From NCBI GenBank assembly GCA_907163375.1, contig CAJQUW010007746.1, positions 62,001 to 126,000 on the forward strand: a stretch of 64,000 bases of DNA, read 5' to 3'. The notes beneath the pieces were generated by a model. It saw nothing but the letters and a program-made list of their open reading frames with translations, was not told where the DNA came from and searched no databases. The position numbers and the translations under genes are program-made. Positions 1 through 10,489 of the stretch are shown here, piece by piece. This DNA is from Prostheceraeus crozeri. Its lineage: Eukaryota > Platyhelminthes > Polycladida > Euryleptidae. The stretch's first letter is position 1. Every line of letters starts with the position of its first letter.

Positions 1-1134
1 CAGATTTTCGGCCATTTGGTTTCAAGTCTCATTATATTTCTTTTCCATTTATTCCGTATTTCGATCGACGTTGATGAGAAAGATGTAGTCTCCTGGTATG
101 ACATCACGATGCCCATATATTTGCAATTTACTACTGCACAACTTCAAAAGATAATTTCAATAAACAATTTAATTGCAGTATCACTGACGGAATGTCAACT
201 TGCCACTCGAAGTCAAAGACAGCTACATAACCTCGGAGAGATGAAGTGGAGATTGATTCACGTACATACAGTAGCGTGAATTTATGATGTCCTCAATAGG
301 AGCTATTGTTATGCGACAGCGTTCCTACTGTTTGGCAAGCAGTGACTCACGCTCTCCTCTATGCAGCTGCTAACGTCTAAGGGTTATTGTTCTCTTCAGT
401 ATGCTAACCTACTAATTCAACTTAGCCTTCTGAAATTTTAGTGTGTGGTGCTTTAGGATGCAGATTTCTTCCGCTTTAGGAGGGGCCAGATTACAGTGTA
501 ATTGTACAGTTTTTAATTTGATGTGAAATCAACATGTTTGAGAACAGCGGTACAAATTGATGCACCTGTTTAATCTCTAGGAGTAGGCATATTCAAAATG
601 TGAAAGCGGGCATTGATTCCTTTGCTTAGTTATTCGGATGAAGCTTTTTTGACATACGGTAAACTAGGGCGAATCAGACATTGTTGGTAAGAAATTTGTT
701 TATTTGCTCAATGATAGCCACTATGACATGATGACTTATGTCAGTGGTAGGCAGCCATTTTATGGTAGTGATGACTTACAGATCTAGTTGATTACATCAC
801 AATTGGTTGTGCTGTATCGGCCGCTAGATGAATCGAATACCTAAAAACTTGTATTGCGATGAGTCTGACACATTTCTTGTAATATTTTTTATTTAAGCCT
901 TTAACAGAAGCTCAATAATCAAATTTTGATCAATTTAGAAAAGCTCTTTCTTCAACCGAAATTTATATTTGTCATGACTTGAAAATGTCCAAAATAACTA
1001 CGCTACGTTTATTTTATGATATTAGCTACATAAAAACAATGATTTTTTATGGGTGTGCGCTGTACTCACCTGCTCGCACCGAAAAGTTTCGAAGTCATGC
1101 TGAAGCAATTATTAGTAGGCCTATAGGTGGAATA
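1..1134. other. No gene recognised
   Basis: AT-rich sequence without a coding region I can support. The longest forward open stretch (16-279, 87 codons) has no recognisable domain. The end of this stretch is the left flank of the mariner insertion. Confidence 0.5.
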
Positions 1135-1136
1135 TA

Positions 1137-1330
1137 CGAGGGGCGTTCCAAAAGTATCCGGATTGAGTCCATAACTTTGAGAATAATGATCTGATCCCTC
1201 TGAAGTTTAGGTATGTTGAACCCATTATCATCATTAATAAGCACAAAAAATTTCATCCCGATATCTTTATTAGTTACAAAGCTGCAAATATTTTAGTATT
1301 GTCACTACTTAAAATTTAGTGACGACCAAA
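1137..1330 (+). repeat. Mariner left TIR
   Basis: Left terminal inverted repeat of about 194 bp. It pairs with 2715-2908; homology stops just inside the GTCGTCACTAAATT-type inner end. Confidence 0.93.
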
Positions 1331-1373
1331 AACAATATTTTGTCAAAAAAGAAAAAGGGATGCACGTTACAAA

Positions 1374-2465
1374 CTAACAGTCTTCTCGTGGCAGAGCAAC
1401 CTTCTCAATGTAGTCACCTTGCAACATGATGCACTTTTTCCAACGATCTTCAAGTTTGCGAATGGCAGACTTGAACCATTCAGGTGAGATGGACGCCAAC
1501 ACTGATCTAGTCTTCTGTTCCAGCTCCTCCCTTGTGTCGAAATGCATTCCACGAAGAATGCTTTTCATGTGAGGAAATAAGGCATAATCCGATGGTGCCA
1601 GGTCTGGGCTGTATGGCGGATGCGGTGCGATGACCCAACACAGATCATCTATCCTCTCCGTTTTCCGAGCGGTGTGGGGTCTGGCGTTGTCTTGATGGAG
1701 CAGGGTCACTTTCGATTTCTTCCCTGGACGGCGATGTCGAAGATGGTGATGAACTTCTTGCAATACTCCACAGTAGTAATCAGCATTGATTGTAGTGGAG
1801 TCGGGAAGAAAGTCCAAGTGGATGATGCCTTGTTCATCCCAGAAAGCAGTCAACATGATCTTCTTTGCCATTGGAGAAGACTTTGCTTTCACGGGGGGCG
1901 TGGAACCCTTCGTCAACCACTGCTTCGATGCTTCTTTGGTTTCGGGAGAGAAGTATGGCAACCAAGTTTCATCAGTTGTCATGAAGCGTGCCCAGCATCC
2001 ATCAGCTCCCTCGGTCTGAAGCGCCAGCACATTTTCTTGTGAGCATTCCACCCTTCGAGTTCTTTGGTCTGAATTCAGCAGTTTTGGCACCCAACGAGCA
2101 CACAGTTTACTCAATTGAAGATGGTCCTTCAAGATGCGGTGTACAGTTCCACGAGATAAACCGAGCTTGATGGTGATTTGAGAAACTGTAGACCGTCGGC
2201 CTTCCATTATCACTTTCTCGACATTCGCGATTGCATGTTGGCTAGTGGCATCCGCTGGGCGACCCGATCGACTTTCATCGCTGATGTTCTGGTGACCTTC
2301 ACGAAATTGTTTTGCCCATGCAAAAACCTGAGTTCGTGACAAAGCAGATGAGCCAAGTTGATTGATTAGCCTCGAATGAATTTCTGTTGGTATAGACCCC
2401 TCGAATGTCAAAAAGGCGATGATTGCGCGCTGGCTCTCCGGTTTCTGAATACTCGTATCTTCCAT
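1374..2465 (-). CDS. Mariner transposase, full length
   Basis: A 363-residue transposase for cut-and-paste movement of the surrounding element; it would bind the TIRs in the nucleus and cleave at TA. The N-terminal half holds helix-turn-helix DNA-binding regions, with the second around residues 93-115 (SQITIKLGLSRGTVHRIL), then the mariner signature WVPKLL near 125-130. Catalytic acidic residues are D165 (TTDETW), D259 (HQDNARPHTA) and D293 (YSPDLAPSDY). D259 and D293 have 33 residues between them by my count, one fewer than the DD34D of typical mariners. There is no stop or frameshift, and length matches the family (about 340-360). The Met at 2465 is the first in frame and gives a normal N-terminus. 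Activity cannot be judged from sequence alone. Confidence 0.93.
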   Translation of the reverse strand: MEDTSIQKPESQRAIIAFLTFEGSIPTEIHSRLINQLGSSALSRTQVFAWAKQFREGHQNISDESRSGRPADATSQHAIANVEKVIMEGRRSTVSQITIKLGLSRGTVHRILKDHLQLSKLCARWVPKLLNSDQRTRRVECSQENVLALQTEGADGCWARFMTTDETWLPYFSPETKEASKQWLTKGSTPPVKAKSSPMAKKIMLTAFWDEQGIIHLDFLPDSTTINADYYCGVLQEVHHHLRHRRPGKKSKVTLLHQDNARPHTARKTERIDDLCWVIAPHPPYSPDLAPSDYALFPHMKSILRGMHFDTREELEQKTRSVLASISPEWFKSAIRKLEDRWKKCIMLQGDYIEKVALPREDC

Positions 2466-2714
2466 CGCGTGACTGTATCGACGATTGATTGAAAAATCAT
2501 TAAGTCATTAACTTTAATGTGACAATTCGTGAATCATGAACATCGAACGCCGCTCAGTGAAATCCATGAGACGAGTGAAATTCAATAACAAACTTTGCAT
2601 CTGACTAAATCAGTCAACGTTCTAAAGCAATAGAAGACATCAAAGTCGTGAGAAGAATTCATAAGAAAGAAAAGAAGCAATAAATGATATGATCTTGCCA
2701 TTCTTAATAATCAA

Positions 2715-2908
2715 TTTGGTCGTCACTAAATTTCAAGTAGTGACAATACTAAAATATTTGCAGCTTTGTAACTAATAAAGATATCGGGATGAAATTTTTT
2801 GTGCTTATTAATGATGATAATGGGTTCAACATACCTAAACTTCAGAGGGATCAGATCATTATTCTCAAAGTTATGGACTCAGTCCGGATACTTTTGGAAC
2901 GCCCCTCG
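2715..2908 (-). repeat. Mariner right TIR
   Basis: Inverted copy of 1137-1330, ending in CGCCCCTCG next to the TA target duplicate at 2909-2910. Confidence 0.93.
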
Positions 2909-2910
2909 TA

Positions 2911-3339
2911 ATTTGTTTAAATAGAGATAGCCTACATATTCGCAAGGGGAGCAACAGCGGGGTATTCACAGCGAAATAATAAAATCTGAGAGATTTTGCT
3001 GCCAAAATTAATTTGTCATGAACTTGAATGCCGAGTAAATTTCCGTCATGGAAAGATGCTATTCATGTCTATTACTTTCTTGGAGTATTGAAATTGAAAT
3101 ATTGAAATATAATTGAAATATTGCATTAGGAAGTTACTTTTGATCATCCCTATATATGTGCATTTTTGTCAACATCGTGAAGCAGTATGAGGCAATCAGT
3201 ATTCAGTAGTCTATACTGCACTTTGAAATGCTTAATACCGATGTCAGATGAACATGTACGGTGGAATTAATTGATAATTATTCTCAACGTCTAGACAAAA
3301 ACTTGAATGAACAGCACTCGAAATTTGATTGGCACAAGT
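2911..3339. other. No gene recognised
   Basis: AT-rich flank of the mariner. A short near-duplicated phrase (TTGAAATATTGAAATATAATTGAAATATTG) occurs near 3098-3125. No coding region is supported. Confidence 0.4.
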
Positions 3340-4456
3340 GATCAAATCAAAAGTGAAACGTTTTGTGGTTTATTCTATATAGCTTTATAATACAAATTTC
3401 GGTTGAAGGCCTTTTGTGAATTGATGCAGCCTATGATGTTCCAACCGATGAAATCAAATCTGCGTCCCAAATATTTTCATCTGCATCTGAATGTTTCGTG
3501 TTGCTTTCCTTCTTCTGTTGTGAATATAATTTTACTTTTCAGTGATTTGCCGAAAGCCGAGGAGCTATTGTATTAATTGCTCAATATACTCGAATGCAAT
3601 TAATACAAAGTGTCTGCAGCTTAAGGCTGGAACGTCATTCATCATTTTTCATTATTTTCATCACTAACAAAAACAGTCATTTACGTGATACATGAATAAT
3701 TTAGTGACAACATTCCAGAATTTGACTATTTCTTCATAAATTGTTATCTCAACACGGATTATCAAATACTGCTATTGATCATAGAAGGAAATACAAGGGG
3801 ATACTCTGATGTAAGAAGAAAATGAGATGTTAGGATGTCAATAAAATAATTATTAAATTTCACATAGGATGCTTTCATAATCAGATGAAAAAATTAGGAC
3901 TAGAATAGTCTATAATGTAGGTAAGGTCCATCATGTTTCCAACATACATTCATGAATGGAAGTCTAAAACTGATCAATGAATGTATGTACAACTGGTCAT
4001 CAATAAGAAAATGAAGTATCTCTAGATTCGATACAAAGATTTTCAGATGTTCAGGGGGCAAAAGTTTGTAAACACGTTCATACACAGTACATGAATGCAA
4101 TCACAAGTCCCTTAAATCCCTTAAATCGTATAGAGTGGTTTGTAGTCGTGTATTGAGTACCTTAATAATCAATTAATTTCTATGCCAAATCGAATCTAGC
4201 ATTTTAACCATAGAAATGGATCTTCATCTCATGTTTTCGTCTTCCAGATGTCTACGGATAACTATGTAATTTTTCACTACTTCATAGTTTTGACATAGCT
4301 ATTCAGTCCCTTCCATTCAATATTTCAATACTATTCTGTTGTCAATTGCGATATCAAATAAAACTGCTTAAAGAGCTGGCGAATAAGTACTGTAATATCA
4401 TAGCTGTCGCCACAAATCAACCATTGATTCCATACTTCCCTTATATACTTATTTTG
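3340..4456 (-). mobile_element. Dispersed repeat, inverted copy of 41946-43005
   Basis: Read on the minus strand this block matches about 41946-43005 along most of its length, with substitutions and indels. The minus-strand beginning CAAAATAAGTATATAAGGGA (at 4456) corresponds to CAAAGTAAGTATATAAGAGA at 41946, which is the end of an insertion flanked by an 8-bp duplication. It is therefore probably an old, non-autonomous hAT-like element. A minus-strand open stretch at 3900-4100 (66 codons) reads like protein but is not conserved as an ORF in the other copy. The far end was not located and is probably lost near the mariner insertion. Confidence 0.6.
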
Positions 4457-4584
4457 CTCCGAACATTCTGAACACTACTCTGAACATATACTTAAATTGA
4501 ATTTAAATCAAGTCTGTTAACAAATAGAGCGCTATCAGTATCAACAATGACAACGAAAATCTTTGCCTAGATTCTAGATGATGC

Positions 4585-5040
4585 TCATCAATGGTAGAAC
4601 GTCAATGCGGAGAGATTTCCTAAGTTGAGCAGCATAGCAAGAAAATATCTTGTAATACCACAGCAAGTTAAAAAGAGGTTCTGACTCGAAGTTTTCATGT
4701 TTATTGGTCAAAAGTAAAAGTAAAATTGACTTTGTCACAGCGTGACGGACCTTCAGTTTCCAGCGACTTCTTGCGGTCGATAGTCATATAGTCAAACTTC
4801 GAGTCAGAACCTCTTATTACCTTACTATTGGTATGCATCGCCTGACTCGCAAACTGGTCAACTATGTCAGAAAATATCTTGTAATACCACCATCTACTGA
4901 TCCAGTCGAAAGATTTCTTTCCACTGCTGGCATTTTCGCCAATGGATTGAGAACTGGGACTAAACCTGATCATTTACAAAGGACAATCTTCTACACCGAA
5001 ATCATTAACTATTTGTCTTATGATTTTCTGTCGAGGGTTT
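4585..5040 (+). pseudogene. hAT transposase C-terminal (dimerisation) fragment, broken
   Basis: Two pieces read as the hAT-family C-terminal dimerisation region. The first (about 4590-4675) reads NAERFPKLSSIARKYLVIP, preceded by an in-frame stop where the usual WW motif precedes the Asn. The second (4833-5040) restarts with YVRKYLVIPPSTDPVERFLS and continues STAGIFANGLRTGT, the usual Ser-Glu-Arg-hFS-x-AG region. The ARKYLVIP segment is duplicated, once in each piece, and the pieces are separated by about 190 bp that includes a fold-back. No N-terminal BED finger or catalytic core is present. It is a decayed, rearranged fragment. Confidence 0.75.
4673..4815. repeat. Short fold-back inside the hAT fragment
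   Basis: AAGAGGTTCTGACTCGAAG at 4673-4691 is repeated in inverted orientation at about 4797-4815, with roughly 100 bp between the arms. It sits exactly between the two duplicated pieces of the hAT tail. Confidence 0.8.
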
Positions 5041-5105
5041 TTTTTAGTTTTGTTTTGCTTGTCCACTTCATTTGTGCTGTTTTAATTCAATGCAAAAACA
5101 CGTAA

Positions 5106-5561
5106 TTTATCAGAATTGATATAATACTTTACAATCAATAATTAGTTATAGAATAATGAATAGAGATGCATAGAGAAATCACCGGAAATAAGCACATGCG
5201 TTCATAGAAAGCGAACCTTTCCTCTCAGTAGAAGTCTACTCCTTCAATCGTAATTTTTAACAAAATTTAATATAGCATGACTGAAACAATTGAGGCCTTG
5301 GTAATGACAATTCATCGTTCGTCGCAGTTAGAATCGCAGACTAATTTCAAACTGTCACCGATACTAATTTGCTATGAACGAGGTTCGACAGTGCTAGGGT
5401 TCATCAAAATTGAACATTGTTTTGACTTAAAAAGAACGATTGAACTAGTGTTTTATGCCAATAATGAACGGAACGGGTGTGATAGCTCATTTGAGCGGTG
5501 AACGAACGGGTCTGAAAGACTAATGAACGGAGGATGGAACTAACGGGGGAAATATGACCGT
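5106..5561. other. No gene recognised
   Basis: Low-complexity AT-rich sequence with repeated GAACGG/GAACGGG words near 5465-5550. The forward open stretch 5277-5501 has no recognisable domain. Confidence 0.4.
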
Positions 5562-6010
5562 TCAAATGCCCTGGTGATAAGGGTCGAACACTTTTGTCAA
5601 CGTGTAGTCAGTTACATCTAACATGCAAGATATAGCTTTCTCATGTTCACTAGACTGGTTCCAAAATGGGTGGTACAAGCCTATGAAAAGGGTTCTTGGC
5701 AGCACAACAGGAAGGAATTCTGTGCTGCAGGAAGGGACGTGATCGTGCGAAATCACAGTGAAGGGTAGAGGACCTCGAACACAGCAAAACAAAACACCGC
5801 CGTGTCGATCCCTGTCGCTCCTGATTGTCTGGTAATTCGGGATGGAGCTGCGTCAGGAATAGAATGATCTAGCCATGATTCAGAAAACAGGGCTATAGCA
5901 GGTGATGACTCTGACAGATTCGAACACACTTCGTCGATCTTCATTGAATAGGGATCGAATGATTGTCAAGAAGATTGATGGGAGACGATGCGAGAAATCA
6001 CTACTTTTCC
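5562..6010 (-). pseudogene. LINE endonuclease (APE-type) fragment
   Basis: On the minus strand the start of a non-LTR retrotransposon ORF2 is recognisable across two frames. From about 6005 it reads LPSIFLTIIRSLFN, then KIDEVCSNLSESSPAIALF and SESWLDHSIPDAAPS, the typical opening of an APE-like endonuclease (its Glu-Thr-Trp-Leu-Asp-like motif is SESWLD). A one-base shift near 5840 leads into IRSDRDRHGGV, matching the family's R-D-R-x-GG-GV motif, and continues to about 5562 (VFDPYHQGI). No RT follows. It is a truncated, frameshifted remnant of the CR1/Jockey type; the exact clade is not assignable. Confidence 0.7.
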
Positions 6011-6764
6011 GGGACTTTGATCCAGTTGCATTGATGCATTTGATGGGAATGCAGTTCCGAAGATGATTGTCTGGAATACGGGTCATTGTAATTCTTGTTG
6101 GGATACTGTGAACTTGACGTTGTGTAGATCCATGCGCGCAGGTGTTGATGAATAGATGCAGGAACAGACACCTTCTCACCTTTCGAGACACGCCAACAGA
6201 ATTTGTAGGAGATTTAATTCTTAAAAGATCTGCAATATACTGATACGTGACTGACCATTACGTTGTTGTTGCTGTGAATCGATCGATAGTCTGTCCACCG
6301 GCAACTGATCGTTTGCACAGCACGCAAGCGCAGTACGTCAGCCGTCCGCTCTTCTCGACGGCAGACAATCGAAATGATCAGTGATTTCATTCGACTAAGC
6401 GTGTTTATTGAGTCCCAATGCCGGTCATTATATTCCGAAAAGACTCGTGACTTCAACTGGAAACTTCATGGTGTTCCGATAACTAGATTTCTCTCGATGT
6501 TTGATAAGTTGATAAGTAATTTTTCTCTACAAGATGAAGCCATTCTTGAAGCTGTTGCAATTGTTGGCGTGAAACGCGTTGTAGCAGTGTAATTTGCTGT
6601 AGGTTGCCTGGATAATAGATCGGTGCCTGAAAGATCGACTGAAATGACCGATATCAAACGGGTAGTGTCCATTCTAGTCTCACTAACTTGAACAAAGAGA
6701 AAAGTCGGATATCTTTGGTTGTCATAACAATGGACAAGAGGCAGCGGTGTGACGTCACACATAC
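6011..6764. other. No gene recognised; possible LINE ORF1 remnant
   Basis: The sequence directly upstream of the LINE endonuclease on the minus strand. Short open stretches exist on both strands (6374-6592 plus; 6466-6762 minus) but none has a recognisable motif. ORF1 of the same LINE is a guess from position only. Confidence 0.3.
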
Positions 6765-6769
6765 ATCAC

Positions 6770-6992
6770 TGTTGCATCCCCAGAAGGCATGGTGGATTCA
6801 ACCAAACGTCAATATATTATCATAGGCAGTGACATCACAAGTAATGCACTATCTTTTAATTTCAAACATAGTTATTAGTATAGCAACATCTATGATATAA
6901 GAAGTGCTATGTCAAGAGGAACACTAGGTCATAGACTGTCAATCAGGCAAGATATCAACACACAACTTGTTAGATATCTCTACAACGTAACA
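6770..6992 (-). repeat. Gypsy 3' LTR
   Basis: 223-bp long terminal repeat matching 13282-13507. The 3' role follows from the minus-strand gene order. Confidence 0.92.
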
Positions 6993-7012
6993 CATCGCCC
7001 CTCCCAAAAATA
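6993..7012 (-). other. Gypsy polypurine tract
   Basis: On the minus strand, immediately before the 3' LTR, lies TTTTTGGGAGGGGCGATG, a purine-rich run in the position expected for plus-strand DNA priming. Confidence 0.7.
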
Positions 7013-7105
7013 GAAGATTAAACCCATTAATTGAAACCATAACGTTCCGTTTCCCTCCGATTCCTTTTAGGATACCTTGCACTTAGTCTGTATTGTCTCG
7101 TATAT

Positions 7106-7852
7106 TCATATACTCGTATTGTCAGTATCATTAATGGAATGTCCAATCATGCAGCGTTTTAAGTGATAGTAATTTCTCTCGATTATTTTTAAAGCTTTAC
7201 AATGTCTTAATACAAGACACCATTTATCGCGTTGTCCTATTATTTCATATGGGCCGTCATACCTTGCTGTATTTATTCCGCGGACTCGAGGAAGGATTTT
7301 TGCCATAACTTTATCTCCGATATGATAGCATCGTACATTATCCGTTTTTTGCTTCATCCGCATTTGAGAATCTCTGATCTTTTGATGAATGCTATTCAAA
7401 TGATTCTGCATGGAAATTATGTATTCGCATGAATTATAATTCCTGCTTTTTGCCTGAATTTTATCACATAAATGGGTCGTCATTTTTCTTCCAAATGCCA
7501 CTTCATAAGGTGTAAACTTCAGAAGGCTATGTTCAGTGCACCTTAGCGCCATTTCTACAGTTGCAAGTACCTCAGTCCAATTTTTCTTCTTTAAGGTGGA
7601 CGTAGAAAACAGCATATCTTTTACAGTCCGAAATAGTCGCTCAATCAAAGAGTTTCCCTGGGGATAGTATGGTGATGATTTTGTTCTTTTGATTCCAAAA
7701 ATTTCGCAAAATTCAAATATAATTTTATTTTGAAATGAAGTTCCCCTGTCTGAATGATTCGTATCAGGTGCTCCAAAAACTGTGATCCAATTCTTATAAA
7801 GAGCGTCAGCTACTTCAATAGCCGTACCTTCTTTCAGCGGTATCAAAGTCAC
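7106..7852 (-). pseudogene. Gypsy integrase, core and C-terminal part
   Basis: The second half of the integrase, which would join the cDNA to the host chromosome. It holds the second catalytic Asp (SDRGTSFQN) and the catalytic Glu (NSLIERLFRTVKDM), followed by the C-terminal domain (GDKVMAKILPR, YDGPYEIIG). It is in the same frame as the 7859-8209 segment and is separated from it only by one in-frame TGA. No chromodomain follows; the ORF ends about 100 bp before the polypurine tract. Confidence 0.9.
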
Positions 7853-7858
7853 GTATCT

Positions 7859-8209
7859 TCAAAAGTTGTCTATGATTCCCAAAATATACGTTTCACCACG
7901 CCGACCACTTGGTAATGGTCCAGTGAAATCTATGGAAACCTTTTGAAAAGGATAACTTGCTTGTAATGATTCTACGCTATGCTTTTTGATTGGGGCACTT
8001 TTTCTGACCAGGCAACTTCTACAGTTTCCGATTATGAGTTTAACATCCAATTCCATCTCAAACCAATAATACTTATCTCTAAGTAGCTTCAATGTCTTGT
8101 TCACACCAATATGAGCAAAGCTTTCGTGGGTTGATTTTATGAGGTTTTTTCTGATATTTTCTGGAATTATCAATCTGTAGTTATCATTTCCATCCAGAAG
8201 ATATAACAA
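7859..8209 (-). pseudogene. Gypsy integrase, zinc-binding and first catalytic part
   Basis: This segment reads through the HHCC zinc-binding domain (HESFAHIGVNKTL, then GNCRSCLVRKS) and into the integrase core with the first catalytic Asp (SIDFTGPLPSGRRG). It ends at a TGA where the frame would otherwise continue directly into the 7106-7852 piece, so a single nonsense change separates the two. The sequence between this and the RNase H (8210-8353) is disturbed. Confidence 0.9.
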
Positions 8210-8353
8210 ACCACCACGGAATCGTAATTGTGACCGCTTCTTCCACAGGGTAGGCTAATCGCCTCCACTCCACAACTTTGCAGCTCCATTGGTTCTCTTT
8301 CATCAATCCGTTTACCTTTCAAAAGTTTAATTACTTCCTCCAAGTTTTTATCA

Positions 8354-9050
8354 CTACATTGATTTATATTCTCTTCTAGTAGAACGATAGTTTAACGATA
8401 GCGATGATTCATCGCTGTTTATATGTGCAATGTGTCTCACTTTAGGTTTGTCTTTTGGGTCCGCATGTTTAAGTTCACATTGTTGACATTGTGGTAAACG
8501 CGACATAACATCAGCGTTGACATGATCAGCCCCACGTCGATATTGTACCTCCATATCAAAAATTTCCAGCTCTTGTCTCCAACGACAGTATTGACTCGTA
8601 TTAGGATTTTTCCAATTCAACATCCACGTCAAAGATCTGTGGTCCGTCCTCACAATAAATGTTCGTCCGAGCAAATAGTTTTTAAAATGATATACGAAAT
8701 TGTGTACTGCTAATAATTCTTTCCTTGTAATACAATATTCTCTCTGCGTTTGAGTAAATTTTTTGGATGCATAGGCAATAACTTTTTCCTTTCCATTTTG
8801 AATTTGCGATAGAACAGCTCCCATGCACTCATGCGAAGCGTCAGTATCAAGAACAAATTTATCACTTTTCGTTGGATATGCCAAAACGGATGCTGTTGTC
8901 ATAGCAGTTTTCAATTGAATGAATGACTCGTTACACTTATCATTCCAATCGATTGAAGTTTTCCTTTTGCTTTTGCTGTTCCAAATTTGTTTACACAAAC
9001 TTTCCAGAGGTGCCACCAACTGAGCGTAATTATCAATGAACTGTCTATCA
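8354..9050 (-). pseudogene. Gypsy RT connection and RNase H
   Basis: It starts at the nested-insertion breakpoint in the RT connection (QFIDNYAQLVAPLES) and runs through RNase H: LDTDASHECMGAVLSQ with its catalytic Asp, TRKELLAV, RTDHRSLTWML, and the end motif GADHVNADVMSRLP. RNase H would degrade genomic RNA after minus-strand synthesis. It is in the same frame as both integrase pieces, but cut off from the RT fingers/palm by the 9052-10309 insertion. Confidence 0.9.
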
Positions 9051-9051
9051 A

Positions 9052-10309
9052 ATCAAGACACGACACGGTCAAAAAATTCGAAGGATCCAGGAAACGGAAG
9101 ACGCCAAAGTTAAACAATTTCCCTAGTGGAGAATCTTGTAAATAATTAGGTAATTGAAAGTCATGAACGAATGAATATAAATTAATACTGACAACATAGA
9201 GTAACCTACTCAACTGTGTACTCAGCAAGTCTACTCAACTGAAGACGGCAAGGGAAATAAATTAATACCTATAAACGATTTAGTTTTAATCAAATAAGAA
9301 CCGTAATAAGAGTTCGTCATGGACCTGACGAGAAGCTAACTAAAAATAACAAAAGGGGAAAATTAGAAACCTAAAAAACCCAAAATTAAGTTTGCTATGT
9401 ATGGAGTCATCAGGGAGGAACCATGTGACTGCATGAAGCAAGGTTTCGGCCCCTAACCTCCAACCTATACCACATGGCGGGTCCAGGCCAACCATATCGA
9501 ATGTACGATATGGAAGGTCTCTCCAAGCCTGAGGAAACATAGCAGAACCTAACCGAAAATAAAATTTATTAAAAAATTAGGACTAAAGGACGCACTTGAA
9601 ACTAGAAGAGGTTATCTTAGCCCAACATGCCAATGATGGATGGCATCTGGCGGGGCGAAAAACAACCAAACTTAAAAACGAGGAACCTATTCTTGGAGAA
9701 GGACTTAATGCAAGAATTAACCAGCAAATTATTCTTATAACCCCGTCCTTTAAAGATATCAAAAATGCCCTTAGCTCTTGATGTGAAGGCGGAAGCATCA
9801 GATGAAATCCTGGCGAACCTGATGAGTTGGGCAGCAAAGATGTTTAAGCCAGTGTTCAAAGGCATGTTACTCTCGGGGAAAGTATACAGCACCACTGGGA
9901 AGCTGAACTCATCAACCTTATGGTAGACCTCTGTGATGTATTGGCCACCATCTTCGATCCTGATTTTCACATCTAAATAATTAACACATTTGTTGTTGTC
10001 CCCGCTTCTGCTAGCCAAGAGATCTACCGGGTAGATTTCAGGAAGGATCTTATCAAAATGTTTGAAGTTAAACACACAAATGTCATCGACATACCTAGTG
10101 GTACGAGAGAGAAGTTTGGCTAAGCCAAATCTCTTACTCGCTAGGAGCCCCCTCACAAAATTAAACTCCCTGTAAGCCAAAAACAGGTCAGCTAAGAGCG
10201 AGCTGGAATTCCCACCCATAGGTATGCCTCGAATTTGCTTGAAGACAAGTCCCCCGAAAGTGACAAAAGTGTTATCCAGGATAAAACTTATTGCATTAAG
10301 GAATTAAGG
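9052..10309 (-). mobile_element. Nested retroelement fragment, Penelope-like RT, inside gypsy pol
   Basis: About 1.26 kb of foreign sequence splits the gypsy RT between the residues reading GLCGY (near 10310) and RQFIDNYAQ (near 9045). Its minus strand carries part of an RT of a different class. The fragment starts mid-RT, as expected of a 5'-truncated retroelement copy. The 9052-9600 part has no further domain; no GIY-YIG endonuclease or clear tail was found, and exact ends and a target duplication were not settled. Confidence 0.75.
9617..10298 (-). pseudogene. Penelope-like or related RT, 5'-truncated
   Basis: The open frame continues upstream of the first Met to about 10298. Visible motifs are VFKQIRGIPMGGNSSSLLAD (RT motif 4, with the G-x-PMG-x-N signature), RTTRYVDDICVFN (catalytic YVDD), CVNYLDVKIRIEDGG, and LIRFARISSDASAF. 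This set, with PMGGNSS followed by YLD and the LIRFAR tail, matches a widespread metazoan RT family that I associate with Penelope-like elements. The RT assignment is firm; the clade is inference. The N-terminal RT motifs are missing. The ORF ends in GIMLG-like residues without an endonuclease. Confidence 0.75.
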
Positions 10310-10489
10310 AATTGGGTACCCGCACAATCCTAGCCCAGATTGCAATTCTTCTGCTGTCGAAGGTTTTTTGAAATTCAAAATTTTCTCAATCTTCTTTTCC
10401 TCTGTCTTTGTACCATTCTTTCCAATAGTATAACCCAAATATGAAACCTCTGTCTTAAGAAATTCGCATTTTTCTGGAGATAATTTCAA
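10304..10489 (-). pseudogene. Gypsy RT thumb fragment
   Basis: It continues the RT after a frameshift: KLSPEKCEFLKTEVSYLGY and ILNFKKPSTAEELQS are the post-YLDD thumb region. It is cut at the nested insertion just after GLGLCGY. Confidence 0.88.

Larger units (their letters stand above)
1137..2908 (-). mobile_element. Mariner-type DNA transposon with 194-bp TIRs
   Basis: The element is 1772 bp and is flanked by TA at 1135-1136 and 2909-2910, the target duplication expected of the IS630/Tc1/mariner superfamily. Both ends start CGAGGGGCGTTCCAAAAG and the inverted repeats continue for about 194 bp with only a couple of mismatches by eye. The single gene lies inside the repeats on the minus strand and is unbroken. 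Near-identical ends plus an open transposase suggest a fairly recent insertion. TIRs this long are unusual for classical mariners, which commonly have TIRs of about 30 bp. Confidence 0.95.

Noticed and set aside
1620-2170. Forward ORFs opposite the mariner transposase
   Set aside because: Antisense shadows of a complete transposase with all catalytic motifs on the other strand.
9400-9840. Hammerhead-ribozyme-like words (CTGATGA, GAAAC) in the Penelope-like fragment
   Set aside because: The words do not occur in an order and spacing that allows all three stems to pair, and one lies in coding sequence.
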